From assembly GCF_002874775.1 (NCBI RefSeq), contig NZ_CP020991.1, forward strand, positions 2,042,451 to 2,106,450: 64,000 nucleotides of DNA, given 5' to 3'. This document shows positions 55,676 to 63,698 of the stretch, piece by piece. Below the pieces are notes generated by a model. The model did not search any database and was not told where the DNA came from. It saw only the letters and a list, made by a program, of their open reading frames with translations. Source of the DNA: Monoglobus pectinilyticus. GTDB taxonomy: Bacteria; Bacillota; Clostridia; Monoglobales; Monoglobaceae. Both the position numbers and the translations under genes were made by a program. The stretch's first letter is position 1. Every line of letters starts with the position of its first letter.

Positions 55676-56149
55676 CTATTCTTCGTTCACATTGCTTAAA
55701 GCATTTATAATAACTTTTATATCTTTAAGCTGTTGAATATTAAGATTTGCGGTTTGCAGAAGTTTAATAATTTCACCTTTAATTCTAATAGCTTCATATT
55801 CATCATTAAGGTTAGGTATTTTTTTGTCAAATATCTTTCTAAACTTATTAGCATCTTCCGGCGAAATTTCAATTTTTTCATTATTACCGCCAAAGCTAAA
55901 AATTAATCCGCTCTCAGTTTCTTCAATTTCCGGCAGTTTAAAATTATTACCGGATACATTATCACTAATACCTAACAAATAATCAACGGTAGTTTCAAAA
56001 AATTTTGCTAACTTTGCTAATACTTCCGTGCTAGGGTCTCTTATTCCCTTTTCATAATTAACATACGTAGTATAAGGTACATTAATACGGTTAGCAACTT
56101 CCCTCATACTTAATCCATGTTCTGTGCGTAATTGTTTTAACCTATTCAT
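55676..56149 (-). CDS. CI-type XRE repressor (157 aa)
   Basis: HTH at residues about 5-60: RTEHGLSMREVANRINVPYT, YEKGIRDPSTEVLAKLAKFF and DYLLG. The C-terminal region has no protease-type LexA fold that I can see, which fits an ImmA-cleaved repressor. Its own promoter at 56181-56209 contains a palindrome, suggesting autoregulation. Confidence 0.85.
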   Translation of the reverse strand: MNRLKQLRTEHGLSMREVANRINVPYTTYVNYEKGIRDPSTEVLAKLAKFFETTVDYLLGISDNVSGNNFKLPEIEETESGLIFSFGGNNEKIEISPEDANKFRKIFDKKIPNLNDEYEAIRIKGEIIKLLQTANLNIQQLKDIKVIINALSNVNEE

Positions 56150-56180
56150 TTTTTACACCCTCCATATATATGGTATTAAT

Positions 56181-56209
56181 ATTATATACTCGATTTACGT
56201 AAATGTCAA
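56181..56209 (-). promoter_or_regulatory. Promoter and operator of CI-type repressor
   Basis: Minus strand: TTGACA (plus 56204-56209), 17 bp, TATAAT (plus 56181-56186). The spacer contains the perfect palindrome atttacgtaaat (56193-56204), a likely repressor site. Confidence 0.7.
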
Positions 56210-56294
56210 CTCATTTTTATAATAAAGTTAGTGTGAAAAGTATGTTTGTGTAAAACTGCCAAAAATAATATAAGTTATTTGAGTAATTATTATA

Positions 56295-56323
56295 TTGACA
56301 TATACTCAAAACGGGTATATAAT
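56295..56323 (+). promoter_or_regulatory. Strong rightward promoter with flanking ttgagta sites
   Basis: TTGACA (56295-56300), 17 bp, TATAAT (56318-56323). ttgagta occurs at 56279-56285 and 56363-56369 and inverted (tactcaa) at 56303-56309. A ribosome site (AAAGGAG, 56381-56387) follows but no gene does; downstream genes read the other way. Confidence 0.65.
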
Positions 56324-56413
56324 TTTAATAAGCAAACACAAATGCGTACAATAAATTATATGTTGAGTAATTTTAAAAATAAAGGAGTGGTTACAAATTT
56401 TTATATCAAAAAA

Positions 56414-56437
56414 GCATAAAAATATTATTCTTTATGC
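56414..56437 (-). terminator. Terminator of leftward XRE gene
   Basis: gcataaa (56414-56420) / tttatgc (56431-56437), then a T-tract on the minus strand (plus-strand aaaaaa). Confidence 0.6.
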
Positions 56438-56459
56438 TCTAATGGAATTGAGGTATTTA

Positions 56460-56813
56460 TTACTTATCATCAGTAATATTTTCACGGTGTTTTTGAAAGG
56501 TCTTAATCATATCTAAAATGAAGTCTTGTTCTTCACTAGACAGTTCTTTAGCAGAATTATATATTTCAGAGAGTATGTGAGAACTTTTTTCGGTTTCGTT
56601 AAGAGTCTCCATTGCACCATTTCCATTTATAAGCCATTGTTCATTTATATGCAGTGTTTCACAAATTGCACGTATCACTAATGGTTGTGGTTCAACCTTT
56701 CCATATTCAATATTAGTAATTACACCGCGAGAAGCTCCAATAGCGGCAGCTAAAGATTCTTGAGTAAAACCTCTCATTTTACGGACATATTTCAATCGTT
56801 CGCTTATAGTCAT
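56460..56813 (-). CDS. XRE-family regulator (117 aa)
   Basis: HTH: KMRGFTQESLAAAIGASRGV, ITNIEYGKVEPQ and NEQWLINGNG. The C-terminal helix (SSEEQDFILDMIKTFQKHRE) resembles phage repressor dimer helices. Second of three tandem leftward XRE genes. ATG with GGTGATATA upstream. Confidence 0.85.
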   Translation of the reverse strand: MTISERLKYVRKMRGFTQESLAAAIGASRGVITNIEYGKVEPQPLVIRAICETLHINEQWLINGNGAMETLNETEKSSHILSEIYNSAKELSSEEQDFILDMIKTFQKHRENITDDK

Positions 56814-56882
56814 TATATCACCTTCCTACGTGGATTGATATATACATAATAATACTTAAAAAATAATATTGTTTATTGCTAA

Positions 56883-57242
56883 CTATTGCTCATTTTTATC
56901 AAATGACCTTTTGTACGCATCCAAAGATTTAATAAATGCCTTTACAGCTATTAAATCTGATTCATCCATTTGCTCTATATCAGAAATAATTTTTCTCTGT
57001 ATTGGCGTAAAATCCTTGGTATTGTTTTTTTTGCTAAACTTTGGTTCGGAACCGTTCAATATCCAATCAATTGAATAACCGTATAACTCTTCAATAAGAG
57101 TAGCGGTTGAGTTTGACACCCCACTTTCGCCACGTAGTAATTTTGAAATATAACTTTCTGTGACGTTTATGCTTTTGGCAAACTCTTTCTGTTTTAAACT
57201 GTTTTCTGAAATTATAATTTTAATTCTATCTGATAAATTCAT
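56883..57242 (-). CDS. XRE-family regulator at the early promoter (119 aa)
   Basis: ATG 57242 (MNLSDRIK) is chosen because GAGGTG precedes it; the frame extends to 57260. HTH: ENSLKQKEFAKSINVTESYI, SKLLRGESGVS and DWILNG. It faces the early operon across a promoter bearing three copies of tgtagtaagtcaa-type repeats, so it is the likely repressor of that promoter. Confidence 0.85.
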   Translation of the reverse strand: MNLSDRIKIIISENSLKQKEFAKSINVTESYISKLLRGESGVSNSTATLIEELYGYSIDWILNGSEPKFSKKNNTKDFTPIQRKIISDIEQMDESDLIAVKAFIKSLDAYKRSFDKNEQ

Positions 57243-57278
57243 CGTATCACCTCGTTGCATTTATCATATCAAAAAAAA

Positions 57279-57342
57279 TGTAGTAAGTCAAGAAAAAGTT
57301 CTTGACAATGTAGTAAATCAATGTTAATATGTAGTTAGTCAA
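57279..57342. promoter_or_regulatory. Early promoter with three direct-repeat operators
   Basis: Promoter TTGACA (57302-57307), 17 bp, TAATAT (57325-57330), rightward. Direct repeats: tgtagtaagtcaa (57279-57291), tgtagtaaatcaa (57309-57321), tgtagttagtcaa (57330-57342); the last two overlap the promoter. This is consistent with repression by the adjacent XRE protein. Confidence 0.7.
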
Positions 57343-57364
57343 GTCGAGAATGGAGGTGTTCAAT

Positions 57365-57529
57365 ATGTATAACAAAGATAATTATAAAAAAGAAATAATT
57401 GATTTTATAAAAAAATCATCGGAAGAGGATAATTTTATAATTGCAACATTTATTGCTGGAATGCAAGCAAAAAAAATAAATTATTCTAAAAAAAATATTA
57501 ATTTAAAACATGAAAATCGTCCCGCTTAG
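57365..57529 (+). CDS. Small phage early protein (54 aa)
   Basis: First frame of the early operon, GGAGGTG ahead of ATG 57365. MYNKDNYKKEIIDFIKKSSE and a basic tail. The N-terminal pattern (IDFIKKSSEEDNFIIATFIAGMQ) recalls small prophage proteins near repressors; function unknown. Confidence 0.65.
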   Translation: MYNKDNYKKEIIDFIKKSSEEDNFIIATFIAGMQAKKINYSKKNINLKHENRPA

Positions 57530-57597
57530 GGCATTATAGAAAGGCTTGTTGATTCAATACATATTTATTAAATAGAATTAGAAAGAAGTGATAAAAA

Positions 57598-57774
57598 ATG
57601 AGAGCAACAGAAAAATCGGTTGAAGTAGTAGAAAATACAATTGATATAGATAAGATACCGGACGATTTTATAAATTTTCTCGCTAAATTTTGTTGTGAAA
57701 AATATAAAAAATTATCGTCAGACCCTGAATTTATTGAAAAAAATAATAAACGGCAAGTAAATCGCGCCGTATGA
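57598..57774 (+). CDS. Small hypothetical protein (58 aa)
   Basis: ATG 57598 after AAAGAAGTG. MRATEKSVEVVENTIDID with a short helical centre (FINFLAKFCCEKYKKL). Unknown. Confidence 0.5.
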   Translation: MRATEKSVEVVENTIDIDKIPDDFINFLAKFCCEKYKKLSSDPEFIEKNNKRQVNRAV

Positions 57775-57788
57775 AAAGAGGTGGGGTT

Positions 57789-57905
57789 ATGAAAAAATAT
57801 CTAATTAAATATAGCTATATGCCTGATGATGGGGTGCCTATGATTAAGATTGATTATGCAATGTTGACGCCAAATCAACAGAAAAGGCGAAACAAATATT
57901 TATAG
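57789..57905 (+). CDS. Small hypothetical protein (38 aa)
   Basis: ATG 57789 has AGAGGTGGG upstream. MKKYLIKYSYMPDDGVPMIK and a basic end (QKRRNKYL). Unknown. Confidence 0.5.
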   Translation: MKKYLIKYSYMPDDGVPMIKIDYAMLTPNQQKRRNKYL

Positions 57906-57956
57906 CGAGTTTCCCTAATTTTAAAATATTAAATATTTATAAGGAGGTGAAGTCAA

Positions 57957-58310
57957 ATGTATAAATGGATAATAAGAGTATCAGCGGCGGCAGTAGGTAC
58001 GGTGTTATTAGTAATGCTTAAAGCGTTAGATTTTAACCCTATACTTTACATATTCCCGATTATACTGATACTTTTTTCTTTTTTGAATGTTGTAGATGAT
58101 TATGAAAAAACAACACCTATTGAAGAGGACGTGCGCAAGGTCGTAATCAAGCCGGATAATCGGCAGTGGGACTTTGCTGACGAAGAGTGTAGCAGAACAT
58201 CTCAAACGGTAGAAGAAAAAAATCAAAGAAAGAAAAATAAAAAGTCCGGCTGTGCGGAACCACAAACCGGACTAAAAAATATATATAACAAGAAATCTAT
58301 ATCAATATAA
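57957..58310 (+). CDS. Small membrane protein (117 aa)
   Basis: AAGGAGGTG precedes the ATG. Two hydrophobic segments (about 6-23 and 28-45), then a charged cytosolic tail. A hairpin (agtccgg...ccggact, about 58242-58272) lies inside the 3' end of the frame and could act as terminator for shorter transcripts. Unknown role. Confidence 0.6.
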   Translation: MYKWIIRVSAAAVGTVLLVMLKALDFNPILYIFPIILILFSFLNVVDDYEKTTPIEEDVRKVVIKPDNRQWDFADEECSRTSQTVEEKNQRKKNKKSGCAEPQTGLKNIYNKKSISI

Positions 58311-58351
58311 CATATAATAAAAGATTTGTCAAGTTGTGAAAAGGAGAAAAT

Positions 58352-58618
58352 ATGAACAGGATACAGAATTTATTAACTAAAGAAATAATAGAGCCTGAGG
58401 ATAGGCTTACATATGCGCTGAACCGCTGCGGTATTGGGATAATCAACGAAAATTCTCCTGACTTTGACTGGTTTGTTAAAGAGATTATTCCTGAGTTTTT
58501 AGAGCTGTTTTACAGTGGCAATTATGTTGAGACCGATGAGCCGGAGGAAGAACTGCCCTATGGATATTATGACAAGCTGGACGAAGAATATGAAAATAAG
58601 CGATTAGGAGGAATATAA
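58352..58618 (+). CDS. Phage hypothetical protein (88 aa)
   Basis: AAAAGGAG before the ATG. Acidic protein (ETDEPEEELPYGYYDKLDEE) with a helical N-terminus. One base before the next gene. No recognised domain. Confidence 0.65.
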   Translation: MNRIQNLLTKEIIEPEDRLTYALNRCGIGIINENSPDFDWFVKEIIPEFLELFYSGNYVETDEPEEELPYGYYDKLDEEYENKRLGGI

Positions 58619-58619
58619 T

Positions 58620-59243
58620 ATGTCACAAGAAAAATTGAATACTGTAGATATAAAAGGCAAGCCGTATGTGCTTGTTAATGAGCGAGTAAAGGCGTTCAGG
58701 AAAAATTATCCTAATTATGGATTGATAACAACTATCGTGGAATTATCGGAAAAGCGTGTTGTTATGTGTGCAACAATTAACAACCCTGACGGTTTTCCGA
58801 TTGCTACGGGTTATGCTTACGAGGACGCAGGAAGTTCTTTTATTAACAAAACTTCATACATAGAAAATTGCGAAACGTCCGCCTGGGGCAGAGCATTAGC
58901 CAATCTCGGGATAGGTATTGATGTTAGTATGTGCAGTGCTGAAGAATTGGGAAATGCACTTTTAAACCAAAGTAAACCAGCAAAACGTACGAATGAATCT
59001 ATCGCAAAACAGATTGATGATATGATTGATGAACCGCCGAAGACAATAAATATAGCAGCGGTCAACACCTTAAAAGCAAAGTTAGAGGAATATAACACCG
59101 TGTGCGGCAGAAATGCGACAGAGCAGGAAATTTCTAAATTTTATAAATGTTCGAATTTTAATGAATTTGATTATACTAATTTTAAAAAATGTATAACAAT
59201 GCTTGATGGGTCAATTAAAAAAGTTGGAGCGGATAAGAAATGA
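58620..59243 (+). CDS. Putative phage single-strand annealing-type protein (207 aa)
   Basis: Contains YVLVNERVKAFRKNYPNYGL and GYAYEDAGSSFINKTSYIEN, then CETSAWGRALANLGIGID. These recur in phage recombination-module proteins and recall ERF-like annealing proteins, but I cannot prove the family. Its place ahead of NinB-like, HNH, Ssb and RusA genes supports a DNA-recombination role. It overlaps the next gene by 4 bp. Confidence 0.6.
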   Translation: MSQEKLNTVDIKGKPYVLVNERVKAFRKNYPNYGLITTIVELSEKRVVMCATINNPDGFPIATGYAYEDAGSSFINKTSYIENCETSAWGRALANLGIGIDVSMCSAEELGNALLNQSKPAKRTNESIAKQIDDMIDEPPKTINIAAVNTLKAKLEEYNTVCGRNATEQEISKFYKCSNFNEFDYTNFKKCITMLDGSIKKVGADKK

Positions 59244-59794
59244 GATTGACCGGAACAATTAGGGACGTAAGTATGGGATTTTTAGACGGCGAGTGCAAAT
59301 TAACACTTGCCGTCAATGAAAAAAACGATTTAAAGCTCGCTTATGATGAGCTGTCACAATGTAAGTTATTAGACATTGAGCTTAAAAAACACCGTAAAAA
59401 AAGGTCGCTGAATGCTAACGCTTATCTATGGGTATTATGCGGCAAATTAGCCGATAAAATAGGCGTGGACAAAGAATCTGTATACCGTCAGCATATTTTA
59501 AATGCTAACGTTTATCGTGTTGCGGAAATTAACGAAAGTGCCGCCGATACGTTAATCAAAGGGTGGCAGATGAACGGTGTTGGCTGGATAGCCGAAAGGG
59601 TGGACGAATCTAATAAAGATGGTTTTGTAATCGTAAATCTTTACTACGGTAGTAGTACATACAATACAAAACAGATGTCAAGATTATTAGACAGCGTAAT
59701 TGAGGATTGCAGAGAACAGGGTATTCAGACAATAACCCCGGACGAAATTTCAAAACTAAAATCATTATGGGAAGCCGAAAAAATAAATGGATAG
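59240..59794 (+). CDS. NinB-like phage recombination protein (184 aa)
   Basis: Motifs KKRSLNANAYLWVLCGKLAD and MSRLLDSVIEDCREQGIQT, then ITPDEI, are those of a common prophage protein resembling lambda NinB (Orf), which assists RecA-type recombination. ATGA overlap with the preceding gene and 8-bp overlap with the next. Confidence 0.65.
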   Translation: MRLTGTIRDVSMGFLDGECKLTLAVNEKNDLKLAYDELSQCKLLDIELKKHRKKRSLNANAYLWVLCGKLADKIGVDKESVYRQHILNANVYRVAEINESAADTLIKGWQMNGVGWIAERVDESNKDGFVIVNLYYGSSTYNTKQMSRLLDSVIEDCREQGIQTITPDEISKLKSLWEAEKING

Positions 59795-60083
59795 CATTAT
59801 ACAACAAGATAAATCGCATTGTTATATATGCGAAATGAGCGAATGCGGAGACCATTTAGACAAGCACCATATATTTGGCGGTGCACTGCGTGATACGTCG
59901 GAAAAATATGGTTTGACGGTTTATTTGCACCACAATAAATGTCATATATTCGGGGAATACAGTGCACACCAAAACTATTATATCAGAGTTAAATTGCAAG
60001 AAATAGCCCAAATAAGGGCTATGGAAGTATATGGTTGGAGCGAGAACGATTTTAGAAAAATTTTCGGTTGTAGTTATATATAA
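59787..60083 (+). CDS. HNH-type phage nuclease-like protein (98 aa)
   Basis: CYICEMSECGDHLDKHHIFG ... GLTVYLHHNKCH gives a paired-Cys zinc site and HH/H active-site pattern of HNH or DUF968-type recombination nucleases. Small, single-domain. In the middle of the recombination module. Confidence 0.75.
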   Translation: MDSIIQQDKSHCYICEMSECGDHLDKHHIFGGALRDTSEKYGLTVYLHHNKCHIFGEYSAHQNYYIRVKLQEIAQIRAMEVYGWSENDFRKIFGCSYI

Positions 60084-60107
60084 AAAAATCTCAAAAGGAG
60101 AATAAAA

Positions 60108-60533
60108 ATGATTAATAAAGTAATATTAATGGGTCGGTTAACCAGGGACCCGGAACTCAGATACACGAGCACAAATAAGCCAGTATGCAGTTTTGACGTG
60201 GCTGTCGCCAGCGGTTATGGCGACAGCCAAAAGACGGATTTTATAAATTGCATAGCGTGGAACAAGGCGGCTGAGTTCCTCGGTAAATATTTCAATAAAG
60301 GTATGATGGTGATTGTTGGTGGTCGAATTTCAACTCGCACATGGGAAGGGAAAGACGGCAAAAAGAATTATGTTACTGAGGTTATAGCGAATGAACTAGA
60401 CTTTGGTGAAACAAAAAAGGCGAGAGATGAATATAACGGTTACAGTCGCCCTAAACAACAAAATTCAACACCTCAAAAGGCGGCTGATGATTTTGAGGTG
60501 CTTGACGACTTACCTAATGACTTGCCATTTTAA
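60108..60533 (+). CDS. ssb: Single-stranded DNA-binding protein
   Basis: 141 residues. OB-fold: MINKVILMGRLTRDPELRYT, NCIAWNKAAEFLGKYF, GGRISTRTWEGKDGKKNYV. The C-terminal acidic tip (DDLPNDLPF) binds partner proteins. AAAAGGAG ahead of the ATG. A phage-encoded copy. Confidence 0.96.
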   Translation: MINKVILMGRLTRDPELRYTSTNKPVCSFDVAVASGYGDSQKTDFINCIAWNKAAEFLGKYFNKGMMVIVGGRISTRTWEGKDGKKNYVTEVIANELDFGETKKARDEYNGYSRPKQQNSTPQKAADDFEVLDDLPNDLPF

Positions 60534-60546
60534 GGGAGTGTAGAAA

Positions 60547-61386
60547 ATGGAAGAACAAAAAGCGTATTATGCTATCATTCCGGCAGATGTGAGGTATGAT
60601 GATAAGTTGCCAGCCAACGCGAAGCTATTGTATGGAGAAATAACGGCTCTGACAAACGAAAAAGGCTATTGTTGGGCTGGAAACAGATATTTTGCTGATT
60701 TATATAACGTAACAACCGTTACGGTCTCTAGGTGGATAAAAATGCTTTGTGATAAGGGGTATTTAACAAGCAATATTTTTTATAAAAGCGGGACAAAAGA
60801 AATTGAATGCAGACAATTGTCAATCACTGGAAACAAGACAATTGTTCAGCAAAAATGCTATGACCCTATTATTAAAAATGATAATACCCCACCAATAGAA
60901 ATGTTAAGGGGTGTTAACAAAAATGTTAAGACCCCTATACAAAAAAGTGCGCCACCTATTAACAAAAATGTTAAAGAGAATAATACATATAATAATACAT
61001 TTAATATTACATCTAATAAAAAGAAAGAAAGAAGAAAGAAAACCGGGTATGATGAGATAATAGATTCTCTTGTTGAAAATGAAGAATTAAAAGATACATT
61101 GCGAGAATTTATAAAAATGCGAAAGATGATTAAGGCACCTATGACGGACAAAGCATTAAAATTACTCATCACTAAAGTTTCTAAAATGGGGGACGTAGAA
61201 ACACAGATTGAAATACTTAATCAATCAATTGAAAATAGCTGGAAGTCAGTCTATCCGCTTAAAAATAATACGACTAATACTGTCAGCGTAGCTAAAAGCA
61301 AGTTTAATAATTATACGGATACTAACAAGACTAATTATGAGGAAATAGAAAAGAAATTATATGATAACATGTTAGGGGAATATTGA
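60547..61386 (+). CDS. Phage replication-type HTH protein (279 aa)
   Basis: N-terminal winged HTH (about 15-95; LYGEITALTNEKGYCWAGNR, VTTVTVSRWIKMLCDKGYL) typical of phage replisome organisers and replication initiators. A low-complexity linker and a C-terminal DnaD-like helical region (about 165-230) follow. It probably recruits replication proteins at the phage origin. Confidence 0.8.
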   Translation: MEEQKAYYAIIPADVRYDDKLPANAKLLYGEITALTNEKGYCWAGNRYFADLYNVTTVTVSRWIKMLCDKGYLTSNIFYKSGTKEIECRQLSITGNKTIVQQKCYDPIIKNDNTPPIEMLRGVNKNVKTPIQKSAPPINKNVKENNTYNNTFNITSNKKKERRKKTGYDEIIDSLVENEELKDTLREFIKMRKMIKAPMTDKALKLLITKVSKMGDVETQIEILNQSIENSWKSVYPLKNNTTNTVSVAKSKFNNYTDTNKTNYEEIEKKLYDNMLGEY

Positions 61387-61748
61387 TGATAAAATTTACG
61401 ATAAGCGGCAGGCTGCCGAGCCTTAATGATTATATCAACGTATGCAGGCACAACAAATATAAGGCGGCGACATTTAAGAAGCGGATTGACACTCAGATAA
61501 TTTCTGAGATACGGAAACAGCGGATAGGCAAAGCAAAAACGCCGGTATACATAGAATTTTTATGGGTTGAGAAAGACAGACGACGGGACCTTGACAATAT
61601 ATACTCCGGTAAAAAGTATATACTGGACGCACTGCAGACCGCCGGAGTTATACCAAACGACAGTCAGAAATATGTAATGGGTTTGGTGGATACGGTTGCT
61701 TTTGATAAAGCAAACCCCAGGGTAGAAGTTACGATTTACGAAGAATAA
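61383..61748 (+). CDS. rusA: RusA-family Holliday junction resolvase
   Basis: 121 residues. SGRLPSLNDYINVCRHNKY and the catalytic region RRRDLDNIYSGKKYILDALQ followed by GVIPND match RusA. Overlaps the previous stop by 4 bp (atgatg). Resolves recombination intermediates in the phage. Confidence 0.92.
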   Translation: MMIKFTISGRLPSLNDYINVCRHNKYKAATFKKRIDTQIISEIRKQRIGKAKTPVYIEFLWVEKDRRRDLDNIYSGKKYILDALQTAGVIPNDSQKYVMGLVDTVAFDKANPRVEVTIYEE

Positions 61749-61776
61749 TAACAACATTGATGTTAAAAACGACAAA

Positions 61777-61875
61777 ATGACGGTGCAAGAATTTATAAAG
61801 TTAACCCAAAATAGTTTTGGGGGAGACGTAATAAAACAGCTTGCAAAGGAGATGAAAGTTAAAATTGAAAACTAA
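61777..61875 (+). CDS. Very small ORF (32 aa)
   Basis: MTVQEFIKLTQNSFGGDVIK and a short tail. No strong ribosome site, but it is tightly packed in the operon and overlaps the next frame. Confidence 0.35.
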   Translation: MTVQEFIKLTQNSFGGDVIKQLAKEMKVKIEN

Positions 61876-62005
61876 ATGCACTAAGCCGCCGAAAGTGCCG
61901 AGCCCTACGTTGTGCGGCAAAGCTCCTGATGGAATAGATTGTTTTGTTTGTAAGTGGTATGCAAAAAATGTGATTGAAAAGGAGGATACAAAAGATGATA
62001 AGTGA
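61865..62005 (+). CDS. Small Cys-rich protein (46 aa, TTG start)
   Basis: TTG 61865. Contains KCTKPPKVPSPTLCGKAPDG then CFVCKWYAKN: four Cys in zinc-like spacing. AAGGAG lies about 13 nt upstream. Overlaps both neighbours. Confidence 0.45.
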   Translation: MKTKCTKPPKVPSPTLCGKAPDGIDCFVCKWYAKNVIEKEDTKDDK

Positions 62006-62369
62006 TAAAATAGCTGATTTTTTATCATACATGGAAGAGCAATGTCAAATGTATGATATTGCCAGAGATATGTTAAAAGAATGCGATGAAGCTACGCAAG
62101 ATATATTACATAAAATGGAAATAGACCCGGTTAAATATAAAGAGCGTGCGAGACTAGCAACTAAATTACAATCTATACGCCGCCAAAGAAGAACTGCAAA
62201 GGATATGACAGAAACAACAAAAATAATATCAATATGGGTAAAAGATAATAAATCAATTATAGGGTCCTTACAACGGTTATTAGGAGATGTAAGGAAAGCA
62301 GAGAAAAAACAGCAAAATAGAACCTATATACCCAGGACGAATGTTATAGAGGAGATAAGGAGAATATGA
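61995..62369 (+). CDS. Phage hypothetical protein (124 aa)
   Basis: ATG 61995 (MISDKIADFLSYM) with AAGGAGG 9 nt upstream; the frame opens at 61974. Helical, with the basic region KLQSIRRQRRTAKDMTETTK, similar to small prophage proteins of unknown role. Confidence 0.65.
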   Translation: MISDKIADFLSYMEEQCQMYDIARDMLKECDEATQDILHKMEIDPVKYKERARLATKLQSIRRQRRTAKDMTETTKIISIWVKDNKSIIGSLQRLLGDVRKAEKKQQNRTYIPRTNVIEEIRRI

Positions 62370-62491
62370 AAATGAAAGATTATAAACAAAAAGAATGTTG
62401 GGGTTGCGAAAATTTCACGTCGCTAGGTGAAGGCGACCATCTTTGTTGTGAGAATATAAGGAAGGAGAGGCACAATGGAAGCAATACTTGA
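62366..62491 (+). CDS. Small Cys-rich protein (41 aa)
   Basis: AAGGAG before ATG 62366. CWGCENFTSLGEGDHLCC has CxxC plus CC, a probable zinc site. Overlaps the neighbours by 4 and 17 bp. Confidence 0.5.
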   Translation: MKMKDYKQKECWGCENFTSLGEGDHLCCENIRKERHNGSNT

Positions 62492-62741
62492 AATATTAAC
62501 AACAGAAGATATGACAGAGTTAAGACAAGGGATTAAGAATTTAATTTTAAACGCTGTAGAAAGCGATTTTAATGCGTTAAATGAACATATAGTACCACCT
62601 AATTTTGTTATTGAGGTAATAGATGATGTCATTGATGATATACGGCCTAAACTTGAGAAAAAAACTAAAAAGGTAATAAACCAAAAAATAAATGATTATC
62701 TAAATGCAATACAGACAAAGGAGAATGAAAATGAATGTTAA
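62475..62741 (+). CDS. Phage hypothetical protein (88 aa)
   Basis: GGAGAGG ahead of the ATG. Acidic, helical (IDDVIDDIRPKLEKKTKKVI). Overlaps the next gene by 11 bp. Unknown. Confidence 0.6.
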   Translation: MEAILEILTTEDMTELRQGIKNLILNAVESDFNALNEHIVPPNFVIEVIDDVIDDIRPKLEKKTKKVINQKINDYLNAIQTKENENEC

Positions 62742-63264
62742 ATTAGTAGCTAATGGGAAAACTGTTGATTATGAAATTTCTGATACTGAATACAATAGAT
62801 TATTTACACGCACAGGACTTGAAAAACCTGTTGCTTGTGAAGAGTTTTATGCAGTAAATTTTAGTAACGGTGATATAGACAATTTTATATGGAATGGTTA
62901 TAAATGTGACGAAACTTTTTTTGACTGTGGACTTATGTCTACGGATAAAAAATTGGCTCAAGATAGATTTAGAGCTAGAAAAATAAAAACGAAATTAGAA
63001 CGATTTGCGGCAGAACATAATAAAGGTGCTTTGAATTGGAATCTATGCGCTAAAACAAAATGGTATTTATATTATGACTTCACTTATAATGAAGTAGATG
63101 TAAATCAGTCACGAACATTGAAAATTGAGGGGACTACATATTTCAGCTCTGAAAAAATAGCCAAACAAGCTATTGAAGAACTGGACAAAGACGGAGAATT
63201 AGTTTGGTATTTGCGAGATTATCAGCCATGGATTGGAGCGTATGAAGAAACGGAGGAAAAGTGA
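62731..63264 (+). CDS. Phage hypothetical protein (177 aa)
   Basis: ATG 62731 (MNVKLVANGKTVDYEIS) follows AAAGGAGAATG. Central DRFRARKIKTKLERFAAEHN, C-terminal LVWYLRDYQPWIGAYEE. The layout resembles small phage proteins with an N-terminal beta sheet; not identified. Confidence 0.6.
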   Translation: MNVKLVANGKTVDYEISDTEYNRLFTRTGLEKPVACEEFYAVNFSNGDIDNFIWNGYKCDETFFDCGLMSTDKKLAQDRFRARKIKTKLERFAAEHNKGALNWNLCAKTKWYLYYDFTYNEVDVNQSRTLKIEGTTYFSSEKIAKQAIEELDKDGELVWYLRDYQPWIGAYEETEEK

Positions 63265-63698
63265 TTAATATGATTGATAAAATAGTGGAAATGCTTAATG
63301 GCAGAGAATATCTAGACGAGGTAACACCTGAAACAAGACGATTAGCTAAAGAAAATAACATAGTTATCGTCTATAATCGTAGTGATGATTTAATGATATT
63401 TGACGGCGTAATACAAGATGAGGTAGGGTGTTATGAAGGTGGCGTAGCATTTATTAATAGCAACGGATTATTTTCACCGGAGGACGATTTTATTTGTCCT
63501 GCTTGTGAAGACTGTAAATACATACAAGAGGAACGTAATAAATGCAAAATAATATGGGCTAAGTGGTGTGTGTCAAATGTTTCATGGTCATATCTAACCG
63601 ATATACCCCACAAAACATTTGATATAATGGAAGACGGAGAAATATATTGTAGAGGCATTGTCTTTAGTTTAGATGATTTGGGCGAGGAGGAAAAATAA
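63261..63698 (+). CDS. Phage hypothetical protein with Cys cluster (145 aa)
   Basis: GTG 63261 overlaps the previous stop (gtga) with GGAGG 4 nt upstream; ATG 63270 is the alternative. Cys spacing CPACEDCKYIQEERNKC suggests a metal site. Unknown. Confidence 0.55.
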   Translation: MINMIDKIVEMLNGREYLDEVTPETRRLAKENNIVIVYNRSDDLMIFDGVIQDEVGCYEGGVAFINSNGLFSPEDDFICPACEDCKYIQEERNKCKIIWAKWCVSNVSWSYLTDIPHKTFDIMEDGEIYCRGIVFSLDDLGEEEK

